Shown in pieces: positions 26,642 to 35,496 of a stretch of 64,000 nucleotides of DNA. The position numbers and the translations under genes were made by a program. Source of the DNA: Solibacillus daqui (lineage in GTDB: Bacteria; Bacillota; Bacilli; Bacillales_A; Planococcaceae). Location: NCBI RefSeq assembly GCF_028747805.1, contig NZ_CP114887.1:675501-739500 (forward strand), written 5' to 3'. The notes below the pieces were generated by a model. That model saw nothing but the letters and a program-made list of their open reading frames with translations. It made no database searches and was not told the origin of the DNA. The first letter of the stretch is position 1. The number at the start of each line of letters is the position of its first letter.

Positions 26642-26678
26642 AAAATGAGTATCTCGCGAAATGAGATACTCATTTTAA
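26642..26678 (+). terminator. Rho-independent terminator after pgcA
   Basis: AAAATGAGTATCTC at 26642-26655 pairs perfectly with GAGATACTCATTTT at 26663-26676 across a 7-base loop. The A tract and T tract make it usable on both strands. Confidence 0.85.
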
Positions 26679-26808
26679 TTTCAACTTTTGAAACAGATTT
26701 TTGAGGAATGCTACTTAAATTAAAAAGGTGAATATTATACAAATTATGTAATGTTAAAGGTATAATGTGGGTATGTAAAGAATTAATGTAATCGCTAGGA
26801 GGATTAAA

Positions 26809-27186
26809 ATGACTTTTAAACGGACAGAGGGATTTCGTTTTAGTTTTGGAGAGCCAATTCCAGCAAAATATATCATCTTAGTTGACGGTAAACCAGAAGA
26901 CCAAAAATTGACAAAATATAGCTGTGAAATATTAGATATTAGCCCACATGGAATGAAAATGTTTGCCTTTCATGATATTGGTGAAAATAGTAGTGAGCTA
27001 TTGCAGCTTGAAGTTCAATTTATTTTAGACGAAATTTTAATTAAAGCCATCGGAGAAATCGTATGGAAAAAAGATTTCGGTAGCAAAATTCAATATGGGT
27101 TAATTTTTGTAGGACAACCCCAAGTTGAAGCATTAATTATAAGCGAATTAAAACTTCGCCGAAAAAAAGAAGTAGGTCAACGGTAA
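26809..27186 (+). CDS. PilZ-domain protein
   Basis: A 125-residue single-domain protein. The N-terminal FKRTEGFRFSFGEPIPAKY and the DISPHG element (a (D/N)xSxxG motif at about residues 43-48) are the two halves of the c-di-GMP-binding PilZ signature, although the RxxxR half is represented here only by spaced arginines at 5 and 9. C-terminal YGLIFVG closes the barrel. PilZ proteins bind c-di-GMP and often slow flagella in Bacillales; the flagellar operon 5 kb upstream fits that role. AGGAGG lies about 7 bases before the ATG. Binding of c-di-GMP is likely but not certain. Confidence 0.75.
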   Translation: MTFKRTEGFRFSFGEPIPAKYIILVDGKPEDQKLTKYSCEILDISPHGMKMFAFHDIGENSSELLQLEVQFILDEILIKAIGEIVWKKDFGSKIQYGLIFVGQPQVEALIISELKLRRKKEVGQR

Positions 27187-27249
27187 AGATTAAACCTTCC
27201 ATCAAGATATGACGAAATGTCGAAATTTGAAAAACATTTTTAAAATCTA

Positions 27250-27276
27250 GAAGGGATTTTACCAACTGTGTAGAAT
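27250..27276 (+). promoter_or_regulatory. Sigma-H-like promoter for hpf
   Basis: GAAGGGATT at 27250-27258, 11 bases, then GTAGAAT at 27270-27276. The sigma-H consensus is RNAGGAWWW-N11/12-RNNGAAT; one base of the first box differs. B. subtilis hpf (yvyD) is known to be sigma-H and sigma-B dependent. Confidence 0.5.
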
Positions 27277-27310
27277 TAGTAATTATAGCCGTAATGAAGG
27301 AGGAGTTCAC

Positions 27311-27865
27311 ATGCTAAACTTTAACATTCGTGGTGAGAACATTGAGGTAACTCCAGCGATTCGCGATTATGTTGAATCAAAAATTGAAAAGGTAGAGCGT
27401 TATTTTAATGACGACTTAAACGCGAACGCTAATGTTAATTTAAAGGTGTACAACGACAAACAAACTAAGGTAGAAGTAACAATTCCGATGAAGAATTTAA
27501 CGCTTCGTGCTGAGGAACGTCACAATGACATGTATGCAGCAGTTGACTTAATCGTTGATAAATTAGAGCGCCAAATTCGTAAACATAAAACAAAAGTAAA
27601 TCGCAAATTCCGTGATCGTGAAGGCGCTGGGCTATATTTTGCAGCGGTAACGCAAGCAGGAGCAATAACAGAGTCGTCTGAAGAAGAGTACACAATTGTT
27701 CGTACAAAACAATTCGACTTAAAGCCAATGGATCAAGAAGAAGCAATTTTACAAATGAACATGCTAGGTCACGATTTCTACATCTACACAGACGCAGAGT
27801 CAGACGGCACAAGCATCGTTTACAAACGAAAAGACGGCAAATACGGCTTAATTGAAACAAACTAA
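27311..27865 (+). CDS. hpf: Long-form ribosome hibernation promoting factor
   Basis: Binds the 30S subunit and dimerises 70S ribosomes into 100S particles in stationary phase. The N-terminal S30AE domain ([20 protein letters not shown] at about 4-23, then [16 protein letters not shown]) and the C-terminal dimerisation domain ([20 protein letters not shown] near 130-150) together make a 184-aa long form. GGAGGAG precedes the ATG. Its place before secA matches B. subtilis. A sigma-H-like promoter lies 35 bases upstream. Confidence 0.95.
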   Translation: MLNFNIRGENIEVTPAIRDYVESKIEKVERYFNDDLNANANVNLKVYNDKQTKVEVTIPMKNLTLRAEERHNDMYAAVDLIVDKLERQIRKHKTKVNRKFRDREGAGLYFAAVTQAGAITESSEEEYTIVRTKQFDLKPMDQEEAILQMNMLGHDFYIYTDAESDGTSIVYKRKDGKYGLIETN

Positions 27866-27872
27866 CATTCCA

Positions 27873-27905
27873 AACGAACTGCCTGTAATGGGTAGTTCGT
27901 TTTTT
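27873..27905 (+). terminator. Rho-independent terminator after hpf
   Basis: AACGAACT at 27873-27880 pairs with AGTTCGTT at 27894-27901, with inner GCC/GG pairing, followed by a T run. Confidence 0.85.
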
Positions 27906-27974
27906 AAATGGTGACTGTTGCTATCCTTTTTACACAGAATGAACATCCTAATTATACAGAGAAGTGGTGCTGAT

Positions 27975-28004
27975 TTGCGCCGTACCTATAACTAATGGTA
28001 AAAT
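27975..28004 (+). promoter_or_regulatory. Possible sigma-A promoter for secA
   Basis: TTGCGC at 27975-27980, 18-base spacer, TAAAAT at 27999-28004, 37 bases before the secA start. Confidence 0.5.
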
Positions 28005-28041
28005 GTAGTTTGAGACTATTTATTGGGAAGTGACCAATTCG

Positions 28042-30552
28042 ATGGCAAATTTATTAAATAAATTATTTGATTTCAATAAAAAAGAAGTAAAGCGTTTAGA
28101 AAAAACGGCAGATAAGGTGGAGGCATTAGCAGGACAGTTTGAAAGCCTATCTGACGAAGCATTGAAAGCAAAAACAGAAGAATATAAAAATCGTTTCCAA
28201 AACGGTGAAACAGTAGAGCAATTATTACCAGAAGCCTTCGCAACAATTCGTGAAGCATCTTGTCGTGTATTAGGGATGTTCCCATTCCGCGTACAAATTA
28301 TGGGTGCTGCAGCGTTAAACGAAGGTAACATCGCAGAGATGAAAACCGGTGAAGGTAAAACGTTAACAGCTACAATGTCTGTATACTTAAACGCCATTAC
28401 TGGGAAGGGTGTACATGTTGTAACAGTCAACGAATATTTAGCAAGCCGTGACGCGCGTGAAATGGGTGAGCTATATGAGTGGTTAGGCTTAACAGTCGGC
28501 TTAAACTTAAACAGCTTATCGAAAGAAGAAAAACGAGAAGCCTATGCTGCGGATATTACGTATTCAACGAACAACGAGCTAGGGTTCGACTATTTACGTG
28601 ACAACATGGTGCTTTATAAAGAAGACCGTGTACAACGTAAATTACATTATGCGGTAATCGATGAGGTAGACTCGATTTTAATCGACGAAGCACGTACACC
28701 GTTAATTATTTCTGGACAAGCTGGTAAAACAGCACAGCTTTATGTACAATCAAATGCCTTTGTGCGTATGCTAAAGCAAGATGAAGATTACAACTACGAG
28801 GAATCGACAAAAGGTGTAACGTTAACAGAAGCAGGTATCGAAAAAGCCGAGCGTTCGTTTGGTATTGATAACTTATTCGATTTAGCACATGTTCGTTTAA
28901 ACCATGCGATTAACCAAAGCTTAAAAGCACATGCATCAATGCATTTAGATGTTGATTATGTTGTGCAGGATGGTGAAATCGTTATCGTTGACGGCTTCAC
29001 AGGTCGCTTAATGAAAGGGCGTCGTTATTCAGACGGCTTACACCAAGCAATTGAAGCAAAAGAAGGCTTAGATATTCAAAACGAATCAATGACAATGGCA
29101 ACCGTTACATTCCAAAACTACTTCCGTATGTACGAAAAACTGTCTGGTATGACAGGTACAGCGAAAACAGAAGAAGAGGAATTCCGTAACATTTACAATA
29201 TGCAAGTTGTCGCAATTCCAACGAATAAACCGATTGCACGTGATGACCGTGCGGATTTAATTTATGCAACGATAGATGGTAAATTTAAAGCAGTTGCTGA
29301 AGATATTGCTGAGCGTCACCGAGCTGGCCAACCAGTTTTAGTTGGTACCGTTGCGATCGAAACGTCCGAGATTATTTCAAAATACTTAACGAAATTTAAA
29401 ATTCCACATAACGTATTAAACGCGAAAAACCACGAAAAAGAAGCGGAAATTATTTTAAACGCGGGTCAAAAAGGTGCGGTAACAATCGCAACTAACATGG
29501 CCGGTCGTGGTACGGATATTAAACCGGGTGAAGGCGTACTAGAAGTTGGTGGTTTAGCGGTAATTGGTACAGAGCGTCACGAGTCACGTCGTATCGATAA
29601 TCAGCTGCGCGGTCGTTCTGGTCGTCAAGGGAACCCAGGGGTAACGCAATTCTATCTTTCTTTAGAAGATGAATTGATGCGCCGTTTCGGTTCGGACAAA
29701 ATGAAAGCAATGATGACACGACTTGGTATGGACGATTCTCAACCAATTCAATCAGGCATGGTTTCAAAGGCGGTAGAATCTGCGCAAAAACGTGTAGAGG
29801 GTAATAACTTTGATGCGCGTAAACGATTATTACAATATGATGATGTATTACGTCAGCAACGTGAAGTAATCTACAAAGAGCGTGAAGATGTACTGGATTC
29901 TGAAAATATGCGTGAGTTAGTAGAGTCAATGATTGCGCAAGCCATTGAAAATGCAGTAGCTGTTCATACGCAAGGCGAAAAGGATGCTTGGACACTTGAT
30001 GCACTAGAAGATTACATCGCAGCCAACCTTTTAGATGAAGGCGATCTGACAAAAGCAGATTTAGAAACAAAATCACCTGAAGAGATGATGGCGTTTATTT
30101 CTGAAAAAGTAACAGCGCGCTACAATGAAAAAGAAGAAGCAATGACAGCAGAGCGTATGCGTGAGTTCGAAAAAGTTATTTTACTTCGTTCAATTGATAC
30201 GAAATGGATTGACCATATCGACGCGATGGATCAATTACGTCAAGGGATTCATCTGCGAGCATACGGTCAAAACGATCCTTTACGTGAATACCAACAAGAA
30301 GGTTTCGCAATGTTCGAGGAAATGGTAGCAGCAGTGCGTGAAGACGTGGCGAAATATGCGTTAAAAGCAGAAATTCGTAGCAACTTACAACGTGAAGAGG
30401 TAGCAAAAGGTCAAGCAGTGAACCCAAAAGAAGAGGGCGCAGCAAAGCCAAAAAAATTACCAACACGTAAAGCCGAAAACATCGGACGCAACGACCCATG
30501 CCCATGCGGTAGCGGCAAAAAATACAAATCATGCCACGGCGTAGGACAATAG
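28042..30552 (+). CDS. secA: Preprotein translocase ATPase SecA
   Basis: The motor that pushes preproteins through SecYEG. Domain landmarks in order: [20 protein letters not shown], Walker [11 protein letters not shown] (100-109), [14 protein letters not shown], the DEAD-like [20 protein letters not shown], preprotein cross-linking domain, motif [35 protein letters not shown], and the C-terminal zinc site [14 protein letters not shown] that binds SecB or ribosomes. At 836 aa it has the expected length. I chose ATG 28042 (GGGAAG 11 bases upstream, family-like N-terminus) over the in-frame GTG at 28030. Confidence 0.97.
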   Translation: MANLLNKLFDFNKKEVKRLEKTADKVEALAGQFESLSDEALKAKTEEYKNRFQNGETVEQLLPEAFATIREASCRVLGMFPFRVQIMGAAALNEGNIAEMKTGEGKTLTATMSVYLNAITGKGVHVVTVNEYLASRDAREMGELYEWLGLTVGLNLNSLSKEEKREAYAADITYSTNNELGFDYLRDNMVLYKEDRVQRKLHYAVIDEVDSILIDEARTPLIISGQAGKTAQLYVQSNAFVRMLKQDEDYNYEESTKGVTLTEAGIEKAERSFGIDNLFDLAHVRLNHAINQSLKAHASMHLDVDYVVQDGEIVIVDGFTGRLMKGRRYSDGLHQAIEAKEGLDIQNESMTMATVTFQNYFRMYEKLSGMTGTAKTEEEEFRNIYNMQVVAIPTNKPIARDDRADLIYATIDGKFKAVAEDIAERHRAGQPVLVGTVAIETSEIISKYLTKFKIPHNVLNAKNHEKEAEIILNAGQKGAVTIATNMAGRGTDIKPGEGVLEVGGLAVIGTERHESRRIDNQLRGRSGRQGNPGVTQFYLSLEDELMRRFGSDKMKAMMTRLGMDDSQPIQSGMVSKAVESAQKRVEGNNFDARKRLLQYDDVLRQQREVIYKEREDVLDSENMRELVESMIAQAIENAVAVHTQGEKDAWTLDALEDYIAANLLDEGDLTKADLETKSPEEMMAFISEKVTARYNEKEEAMTAERMREFEKVILLRSIDTKWIDHIDAMDQLRQGIHLRAYGQNDPLREYQQEGFAMFEEMVAAVREDVAKYALKAEIRSNLQREEVAKGQAVNPKEEGAAKPKKLPTRKAENIGRNDPCPCGSGKKYKSCHGVGQ

Positions 30553-30564
30553 AGTAAGTAAACC

Positions 30565-30606
30565 AAACAAGGTCATTGAAACCAAACTCAATGACCTAGT
30601 TTGTTT
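30565..30606 (+). terminator. Rho-independent terminator after secA
   Basis: AAACAAGGTCATTG at 30565-30578 pairs with CAATGACC (30589-30596) and the following GTTTG, and is followed by a T run. Confidence 0.85.
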
Positions 30607-30778
30607 TTTAGGTTGTAATAAAATTTAATCGTAGTTTAATGATGTGTGATTTTTTTGAAATAGTAGTTAGACGTAGTGAAAGGGAGGCAGACTCCACCGG
30701 GAAAAGCGTCCTCACTGTAGCCTAGGCTAACGGATAAAAAAGCCACACTCTAAAACACTATACAACGGAGGAAAATAA

Positions 30779-31886
30779 ATGATGGAATTAGCAGACGTGC
30801 GGAATGCGCTCGAAAATACAGCTACAAAACTAGCGGACTTCAGGGGGTCTCTTTGACTTAGAAAACAAAGAGGCACGTATCCAAGAATTAGATGAGTTAA
30901 TGTTAGAGCCAAATTTTTGGAACGACCAGCAAGGTGCACAGACAATTATTAACGAATCAAATGGCATTAAAGCTGTTGTTAACGAATACAACGATTTAAT
31001 CTCAACACAAGAAAACCTAGAAATGACATTAGAACTGCTACGTGAAGAGCCGGACGAAGAATTACAAGAAGAGCTTGGCAATGAGCTAACAGAGTACCGA
31101 GAAAAAGTGGAAGCGTTCGAATTACAAATGTTATTATCTGAGCCATATGATAAAAACAATGCGATTTTAGAGCTTCATCCGGGTGCAGGTGGTACTGAGT
31201 CTCAAGACTGGGGTTCGATGCTTTTACGAATGTACCAACGTTGGGCAGATAAGCGCGGCTTTAAAGTCGAAACATTGGACTATTTACCGGGCGATGAAGC
31301 AGGGATCAAATCGGTTACATTAAAAATCTCTGGTCATAATGCTTACGGTTATTTAAAGGCAGAAAAAGGTGTTCACCGTTTAGTACGTATTTCGCCGTTT
31401 GATTCCTCAGGTCGTCGCCATACGTCATTCGTTTCATGTGATGTGATGCCAGAATTTAATGATGAAATTGAAATCGAGGTTCGTGCAGAAGATTTAAAAA
31501 TTGATACGTATCGTGCAACAGGTGCAGGTGGTCAGCACATTAATACGACGGACTCTGCTGTTCGAATTACGCATGCGCCTACAGGGGTTGTTGTACAATG
31601 TCAGGCAGAGCGTTCACAAATTAAAAACCGTGAAGCTGCGATGAAGATGTTAAAATCGAAACTATATCAATTAGAAATAGAAAAGCAACAAGCACAACTA
31701 GATGAAATCCGTGGTGAGCAAAAAGAAATTGGCTGGGGTTCACAAATTCGTTCGTATGTATTCCACCCATATTCAATGGTTAAAGATCACCGTACAAGCG
31801 CAGAAACAGGTAATGTTGGCGCGGTGATGGATGGCGATTTAGATTTATTCATAACAGTGTATTTACGTTCAAAAATTTCATACTGA
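30779..31886 (+). CDS. prfB: Peptide chain release factor 2, programmed +1 frameshift
   Basis: RF2 reads UGA and UAA. Translation starts at ATG 30779 after CGGAGG, runs 25 codons to an in-frame TGA at 30854-30856, and continues in the +1 frame from GAC at 30855 to a stop at 31886, giving 368 aa. The shift site has the classic layout: an internal AGGGGG Shine-Dalgarno-like stretch (30842-30847), then CTT TGA C. Frameshifting at this site autoregulates RF2. The remaining protein has the SPF codon-recognition tripeptide in [12 protein letters not shown] and the catalytic GGQ in [16 protein letters not shown] second ATG at 30782 is also possible as the start. Confidence 0.95.
30842..30857 (+). 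promoter_or_regulatory. RF2 programmed +1 frameshift site
   Basis: AGGGGGTCTCTTTGAC: an internal ribosome-binding-like AGGGGG is followed by the slippery CTT and the in-frame TGA with a following C. This matches the conserved prfB recoding signal (usually AGGGGGTATCTTTGAC) with one base changed. Confidence 0.92.
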
Positions 31887-31895
31887 TTTATGATT

Positions 31896-31936
31896 GGGAA
31901 TGTCCTAGAAGTTATTCAGGGGCATTCCCTTTTTTA
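31896..31936 (+). terminator. Rho-independent terminator after prfB
   Basis: GGGAATGTCC at 31896-31905 pairs with GGGGCATTCCC at 31919-31929 and is followed by a T run. Confidence 0.85.
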
Positions 31937-31968
31937 TAGTGAAAATTTTAGTTAGATGTAGTTGGGAC

Positions 31969-32016
31969 TTGTCAAATAGATGAGGATATGTGATAATAAA
32001 TACGAACAAACGTTCT
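31969..32016 (+). promoter_or_regulatory. Promoter with LexA (SOS) box
   Basis: TTGTCA at 31969-31974, a 17-base spacer and GATAAT at 31992-31997 with an extended TG at 31989-31990. CGAACAAACGTTCT at 32003-32016 contains a perfect GAAC-N4-GTTC SOS core and would cover the transcription start. Confidence 0.75.
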
Positions 32017-32035
32017 TAAAATAAGGAGGCATTTT

Positions 32036-32389
32036 ATGCTACAAATCCCTTCTGGAACGATTCCGTATTATGAATCAGGCATTTATTTGCCGTTATTGTT
32101 AATTATTCTTGAAAAAGATCAACGAATTATTGAGCAAAGTCCGTTCAAGTTTAAAACGCCATATTTACAATTAATTGATGCTACACGAATAAAAATTGAG
32201 CAAGAGTTAAAAGAAACGAAGGACTATTTTACACTTCATCAGATGCGCTTAGTTAGAGGGAAAACGGATGATTTGTTTACCGAGTATCAATTTTATTTTG
32301 GTGGGGTCATGGAGTGTAGAAGATATTCGAATATTCGCCTTCGTAATCAAAGTGAGTTACTTCTTGCTGAATATATTGGAAAGTCTTAA
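32036..32389 (+). CDS. Small protein of unknown function under a predicted SOS box
   Basis: A 117-residue protein that I do not recognise. It is a mixed alpha/beta sequence with an N-terminal hydrophobic run (YLPLLLIILEK near 18-28) too short to call a membrane segment, a helical charged middle (KIEQELKETKDYFTLHQM) and a C-terminal YFGGVMECRRYSNIRLRN. AAGGAGG lies 7 bases before the ATG. It is a single-gene unit between two terminators, with a LexA box over its promoter, so it should be induced by DNA damage. It may belong to the small, poorly characterised SOS genes of Bacillales. Confidence 0.7.
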   Translation: MLQIPSGTIPYYESGIYLPLLLIILEKDQRIIEQSPFKFKTPYLQLIDATRIKIEQELKETKDYFTLHQMRLVRGKTDDLFTEYQFYFGGVMECRRYSNIRLRNQSELLLAEYIGKS

Positions 32390-32390
32390 G

Positions 32391-32427
32391 CTCATATTAA
32401 AGCTTTGCGTTGTAATATGAGGTTTTT
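32391..32427 (+). terminator. Terminator hairpin between convergent genes
   Basis: CTCATATTA at 32391-32399 pairs with TAATATGAG at 32413-32421, followed by a T-rich tail. It overlaps the 3' end of comK, whose stop codon lies inside the left arm. Confidence 0.65.
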
Positions 32428-32883
32428 ATAGTAAAGAACGGCTCTTACGTATTGCTGATTAAATGATTTTAAGTGCACAGGGAAAATTTGCTCTGTACCA
32501 TCGACAAATGTCACCAATGTCGATTCGTTCATTTCTTCAATATTAATAATGGCATTGACCGTCACCCAAATATTTTGTTTTGAATGAGGGGAAAATAAAG
32601 GGAATACAACACAAGGATCACCAAAGTTATAGGCAACCATAATCGGTACTTTATGTCGATTATGTCCCAAAAATTCTCTTGCTTGCTGTGTAGTTGCTTC
32701 AAATGTTGAACCATTTAAGGTGCAAGTATGTCGAATTACTCTCAACGGTGGGAATGACATTGTAGTTTTTCCGTGCTTGTCTAATATTACTGTGAAAACT
32801 TTATCGGAATTTGGTTGTGAAATTAAGCAATAGGTCGAATTAGTAATATAGTACTTAGATATTTGTTCGCGATTTCGATTCAT
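32392..32883 (-). CDS. comK: Competence transcription factor ComK
   Basis: A 163-residue ComK-family protein, the master activator of DNA-uptake genes. The conserved core is VIRHTCTLNGSTFEATTQQA, then REFLGHNRHKVPIMV, FPLFSPHSKQNIWVTVNAI and VHLKSFNQQYVRAVLYYK. It is shorter than B. subtilis ComK (192 aa), mostly at the C-terminus, as in other members of this side of the family. On the minus strand AAAGGAG lies 9 bases before the ATG. It is transcribed divergently from the IDEAL-like gene and ends convergently with the SOS gene. The AT-rich upstream region is where ComK K-boxes would lie, but no unambiguous AAAA-N5-TTTT pair was seen. Confidence 0.88.
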   Translation of the reverse strand: MNRNREQISKYYITNSTYCLISQPNSDKVFTVILDKHGKTTMSFPPLRVIRHTCTLNGSTFEATTQQAREFLGHNRHKVPIMVAYNFGDPCVVFPLFSPHSKQNIWVTVNAIINIEEMNESTLVTFVDGTEQIFPVHLKSFNQQYVRAVLYYKNLILQRKALI

Positions 32884-33007
32884 TGTAGACTCCTTTCTTA
32901 TGAAAAAATACTTAAATTTTCACTATATATCTAAATTAATGCATAAAAAGTCAAAAATCAACACTATTTTTAGAAAATTCTGTAAAAAGATAATTATTCA
33001 GAATATA

Positions 33008-33037
33008 TTGCAAATTAAATATGGTTTATCTTATAAT
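33008..33037 (+). promoter_or_regulatory. Sigma-A promoter for IDEAL-like gene
   Basis: TTGCAA at 33008-33013, 18-base spacer, TATAAT at 33032-33037, 27 bases before the start codon. Confidence 0.65.
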
Positions 33038-33063
33038 GGAAAAAAGAGATCGAGGTGATATCG

Positions 33064-33306
33064 ATGGATAAATATTATTCATATACAGACTTTTTAAAAG
33101 CAGTAGGCCATCAGCCAACGGAAAATCAAGCAGAAAAGTTGTTAAGTGAAATTTATTTAGATTTATTTATTAGTCGAATACAACGTATATATCGTATCGA
33201 ACAATTAAAAACGCTAATCGATAATTCATTAGATCAGAAGAACCAGCGAGATTTTTATACCTATGCTTCCGAACTAAAAATGCTAATGGAAGCACCGATT
33301 TCTTAA
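33064..33306 (+). CDS. IDEAL-domain-like small protein
   Basis: An 80-residue protein whose C-terminal half, IEQLKTLIDNSLDQKNQRDF followed by YTYASELKML, has the helical pattern of the IDEAL domain found in small Bacillales proteins. The molecular role of this domain is not settled. GAGGTG lies about 7 bases before ATG 33064; an in-frame GTG at 33055 is part of that site. It is divergent from comK; as I recall, B. subtilis comK also neighbours a small gene of this type (yhzC). Confidence 0.6.
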   Translation: MDKYYSYTDFLKAVGHQPTENQAEKLLSEIYLDLFISRIQRIYRIEQLKTLIDNSLDQKNQRDFYTYASELKMLMEAPIS

Positions 33307-33312
33307 ACAGAG

Positions 33313-33345
33313 AAAGCTACCTAACTATTTAGGTAGCTTTTTGTG
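33313..33345 (+). terminator. Rho-independent terminator after IDEAL-like gene
   Basis: AAAGCTACCTAA at 33313-33324 pairs with TTAGGTAGCTTT at 33329-33340, followed by a T run. Confidence 0.88.
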
Positions 33346-33421
33346 TGTGGAAAATTAGTCTACTCTTAGAGATATTCGGCGAGAATATTAGAAGGCATGC
33401 ACTATATTATCGAGACGATTT

Positions 33422-33472
33422 CGAATATATGTTCGCAAAATAATCGTCAATTAAAAATGCGTATGGTAAAAT
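33422..33472 (+). promoter_or_regulatory. LexA box and promoter of uvrBA
   Basis: CGAATATATGTTCG at 33422-33435 is a near-consensus SOS box (left half GAAT instead of GAAC). TCGTCA at 33444-33449, 17 bases, then TAAAAT at 33467-33472 form a sigma-A promoter. B. subtilis uvrBA is a known LexA target. Confidence 0.7.
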
Positions 33473-33508
33473 GTAGTTATGAACAAAACGATAGAAAGGA
33501 TAGCAACT

Positions 33509-35491
33509 ATGACAGAGACTTTTACAATTCAATCAGCGTACAAGCCTGCTGGCGATCAACCCGAAGCGATCAAAGAACTTGTACATGGCATAAAAGAAGG
33601 CAAACGTCATCAAACGTTACTTGGTGCTACAGGGACAGGGAAAACGTTTACGATTTCAAACGTAATTAAGGAAGTCAATAAACCAACGCTAGTAATGGCC
33701 CATAATAAAACACTGGCAGGTCAATTATATAGTGAGTTTAAAGAATTTTTTCCAGACAATGCGGTTGAATATTTTGTGAGTTACTATGATTATTTCCAAC
33801 CGGAAGCATATGTACCACAAACCGATACGTATATCGAAAAGGATTCGAGTATTAATGATGAAATTGATAAGCTGCGACACTCGGCTACGTCAGCGTTATT
33901 TGAGCGTAAGGATGTTATTATCATTGCTTCGGTATCGTGTATTTATGGTTTAGGGAATCCTGAAGAATACCGTGAGATGGTTGTATCGATTCGAACAGGA
34001 ATGGAAATTGAACGCAATCAATTACTGCGAAAATTAGTAGATATTCAATATGAACGTAACGATATCAACTTTACGCGCGGAACATTTCGTGTGCGAGGAG
34101 ATGTTGTTGAAATATTCCCAGCGTCTAAGGATGAACACTGCATTCGAATTGAATTTTTCGGAGATGAGGTAGACCGTATCCGAGAAGTGGATGCACTAAC
34201 AGGTGAAATTCTAGGTGAGCGTCAGCACGTGGCCATTTTCCCTGCATCCCACTTCGTAACGCGTGAAGAAAAGATGAAAATCGCTATTGAAAATATTGAA
34301 AAAGAGCTACAAGTGCGACTTGATCTGTTGCGCTCGGAGGATCGTTTACTAGAGGCACAGCGCTTAGAGCAACGTACAAATTACGATTTAGAAATGATGA
34401 AAGAAATGGGTTTTTGCTCAGGAATCGAAAACTATTCACGTCATTTAACATTAAGAGAATCGGGAGCAACACCATATACATTGCTTGATTATTTCCCGGA
34501 AGATTTCTTACTTGTTGTCGATGAAAGTCACGTAACATTGCCTCAGGTGCGCGGTATGTATAATGGTGACCAGGCGCGTAAAAATGTATTAGTAGAGCAT
34601 GGTTTCCGTCTGCCATCCGCGCTAGATAACCGTCCATTAATGTTCGATGAATTTCAGTCGAAGGTCGGTCAGGCGATTTATGTTTCGGCAACACCAGGAC
34701 CTTTTGAATTAGAGCATACACCAGAAATGGTACAGCAAATTATTCGTCCGACCGGCTTACTTGATCCAAATATTGATGTTCGCCCAATTGAAGGGCAAAT
34801 TGATGATTTAATCGATGAAATTCATGAACGAATTCGTCGTAATGAGCGTGTTTTAATTACAACTTTGACGAAAAAAATGTCTGAGGATTTAACAAATTAC
34901 TTGAAGGAAATGGGCTTAAAGGTTGAATATTTACACTCAGAGATTAAAACACTAGAGCGAATTGAGATTATTCGTGAGCTGCGTAAAGGAATACATGATG
35001 TGTTGGTTGGTATTAACTTACTTCGAGAAGGGTTAGACATTCCGGAAGTGTCCCTTGTCGCAATTTTAGATGCTGATAAGGAAGGGTTCTTGCGTTCGGA
35101 GCGTTCGCTTATTCAAACCATTGGACGTGCTGCGCGTAATGCGAACGGTCATGTTATTATGTATGCAAATAATATGACGGATTCAATGACGAAGGCGATT
35201 TCCGAAACGAAACGTCGTCGTGAAATTCAAATGGCGTACAATGAACAGCATGGAATCGTACCACAGACAATTATCAAAAAAATACCAGACATCATTCGTG
35301 CAACGCAAGCGGCTGAGCAGGAAGAAAAGTATATTACAAAAGTAACGGGCGGCAAAAAGCTAACGAAAAAAGAGCTGCAAAAGCTAGTTGAAACATTGCA
35401 AGTTGAAATGAAAGAAGCTGCAAAAGCATTAGACTTTGAACGTGCAGCAGAATTACGAGATATGATTTTTGAATTGAAGGCAGAAGGGTGA
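33509..35491 (+). CDS. uvrB: UvrABC excinuclease subunit B
   Basis: Helicase-like damage-verification subunit of nucleotide excision repair. Landmarks: [11 protein letters not shown] at the N-terminus, Walker [16 protein letters not shown] (about 38-52), the beta-hairpin [68 protein letters not shown], and the C-terminal UVR motif [18 protein letters not shown] that binds UvrC. At 660 aa it has the normal length. ATG 33509 follows AAAGGAT and gives the family N-terminus; ATG 33479 would add 10 residues. Operon with uvrA, with an SOS box upstream. Confidence 0.97.
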   Translation: MTETFTIQSAYKPAGDQPEAIKELVHGIKEGKRHQTLLGATGTGKTFTISNVIKEVNKPTLVMAHNKTLAGQLYSEFKEFFPDNAVEYFVSYYDYFQPEAYVPQTDTYIEKDSSINDEIDKLRHSATSALFERKDVIIIASVSCIYGLGNPEEYREMVVSIRTGMEIERNQLLRKLVDIQYERNDINFTRGTFRVRGDVVEIFPASKDEHCIRIEFFGDEVDRIREVDALTGEILGERQHVAIFPASHFVTREEKMKIAIENIEKELQVRLDLLRSEDRLLEAQRLEQRTNYDLEMMKEMGFCSGIENYSRHLTLRESGATPYTLLDYFPEDFLLVVDESHVTLPQVRGMYNGDQARKNVLVEHGFRLPSALDNRPLMFDEFQSKVGQAIYVSATPGPFELEHTPEMVQQIIRPTGLLDPNIDVRPIEGQIDDLIDEIHERIRRNERVLITTLTKKMSEDLTNYLKEMGLKVEYLHSEIKTLERIEIIRELRKGIHDVLVGINLLREGLDIPEVSLVAILDADKEGFLRSERSLIQTIGRAARNANGHVIMYANNMTDSMTKAISETKRRREIQMAYNEQHGIVPQTIIKKIPDIIRATQAAEQEEKYITKVTGGKKLTKKELQKLVETLQVEMKEAAKALDFERAAELRDMIFELKAEG

Positions 35492-35496
35492 CTTAC

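Noticed and set aside
27465..27860. 131-residue minus-strand frame opposite hpf
   Set aside because: Leu/Arg-rich shadow of the hpf coding strand with no ribosome site; the + strand gene is certain.
29519..30076. 185-residue minus-strand frame opposite secA
   Set aside because: Reverse-strand shadow of secA with skewed composition and no start signal.
32884..33063. ComK K-boxes between comK and the IDEAL-like gene
   Set aside because: The region is AT-rich and many A and T runs occur, but no properly spaced AAAA-N5-TTTT pair could be fixed.
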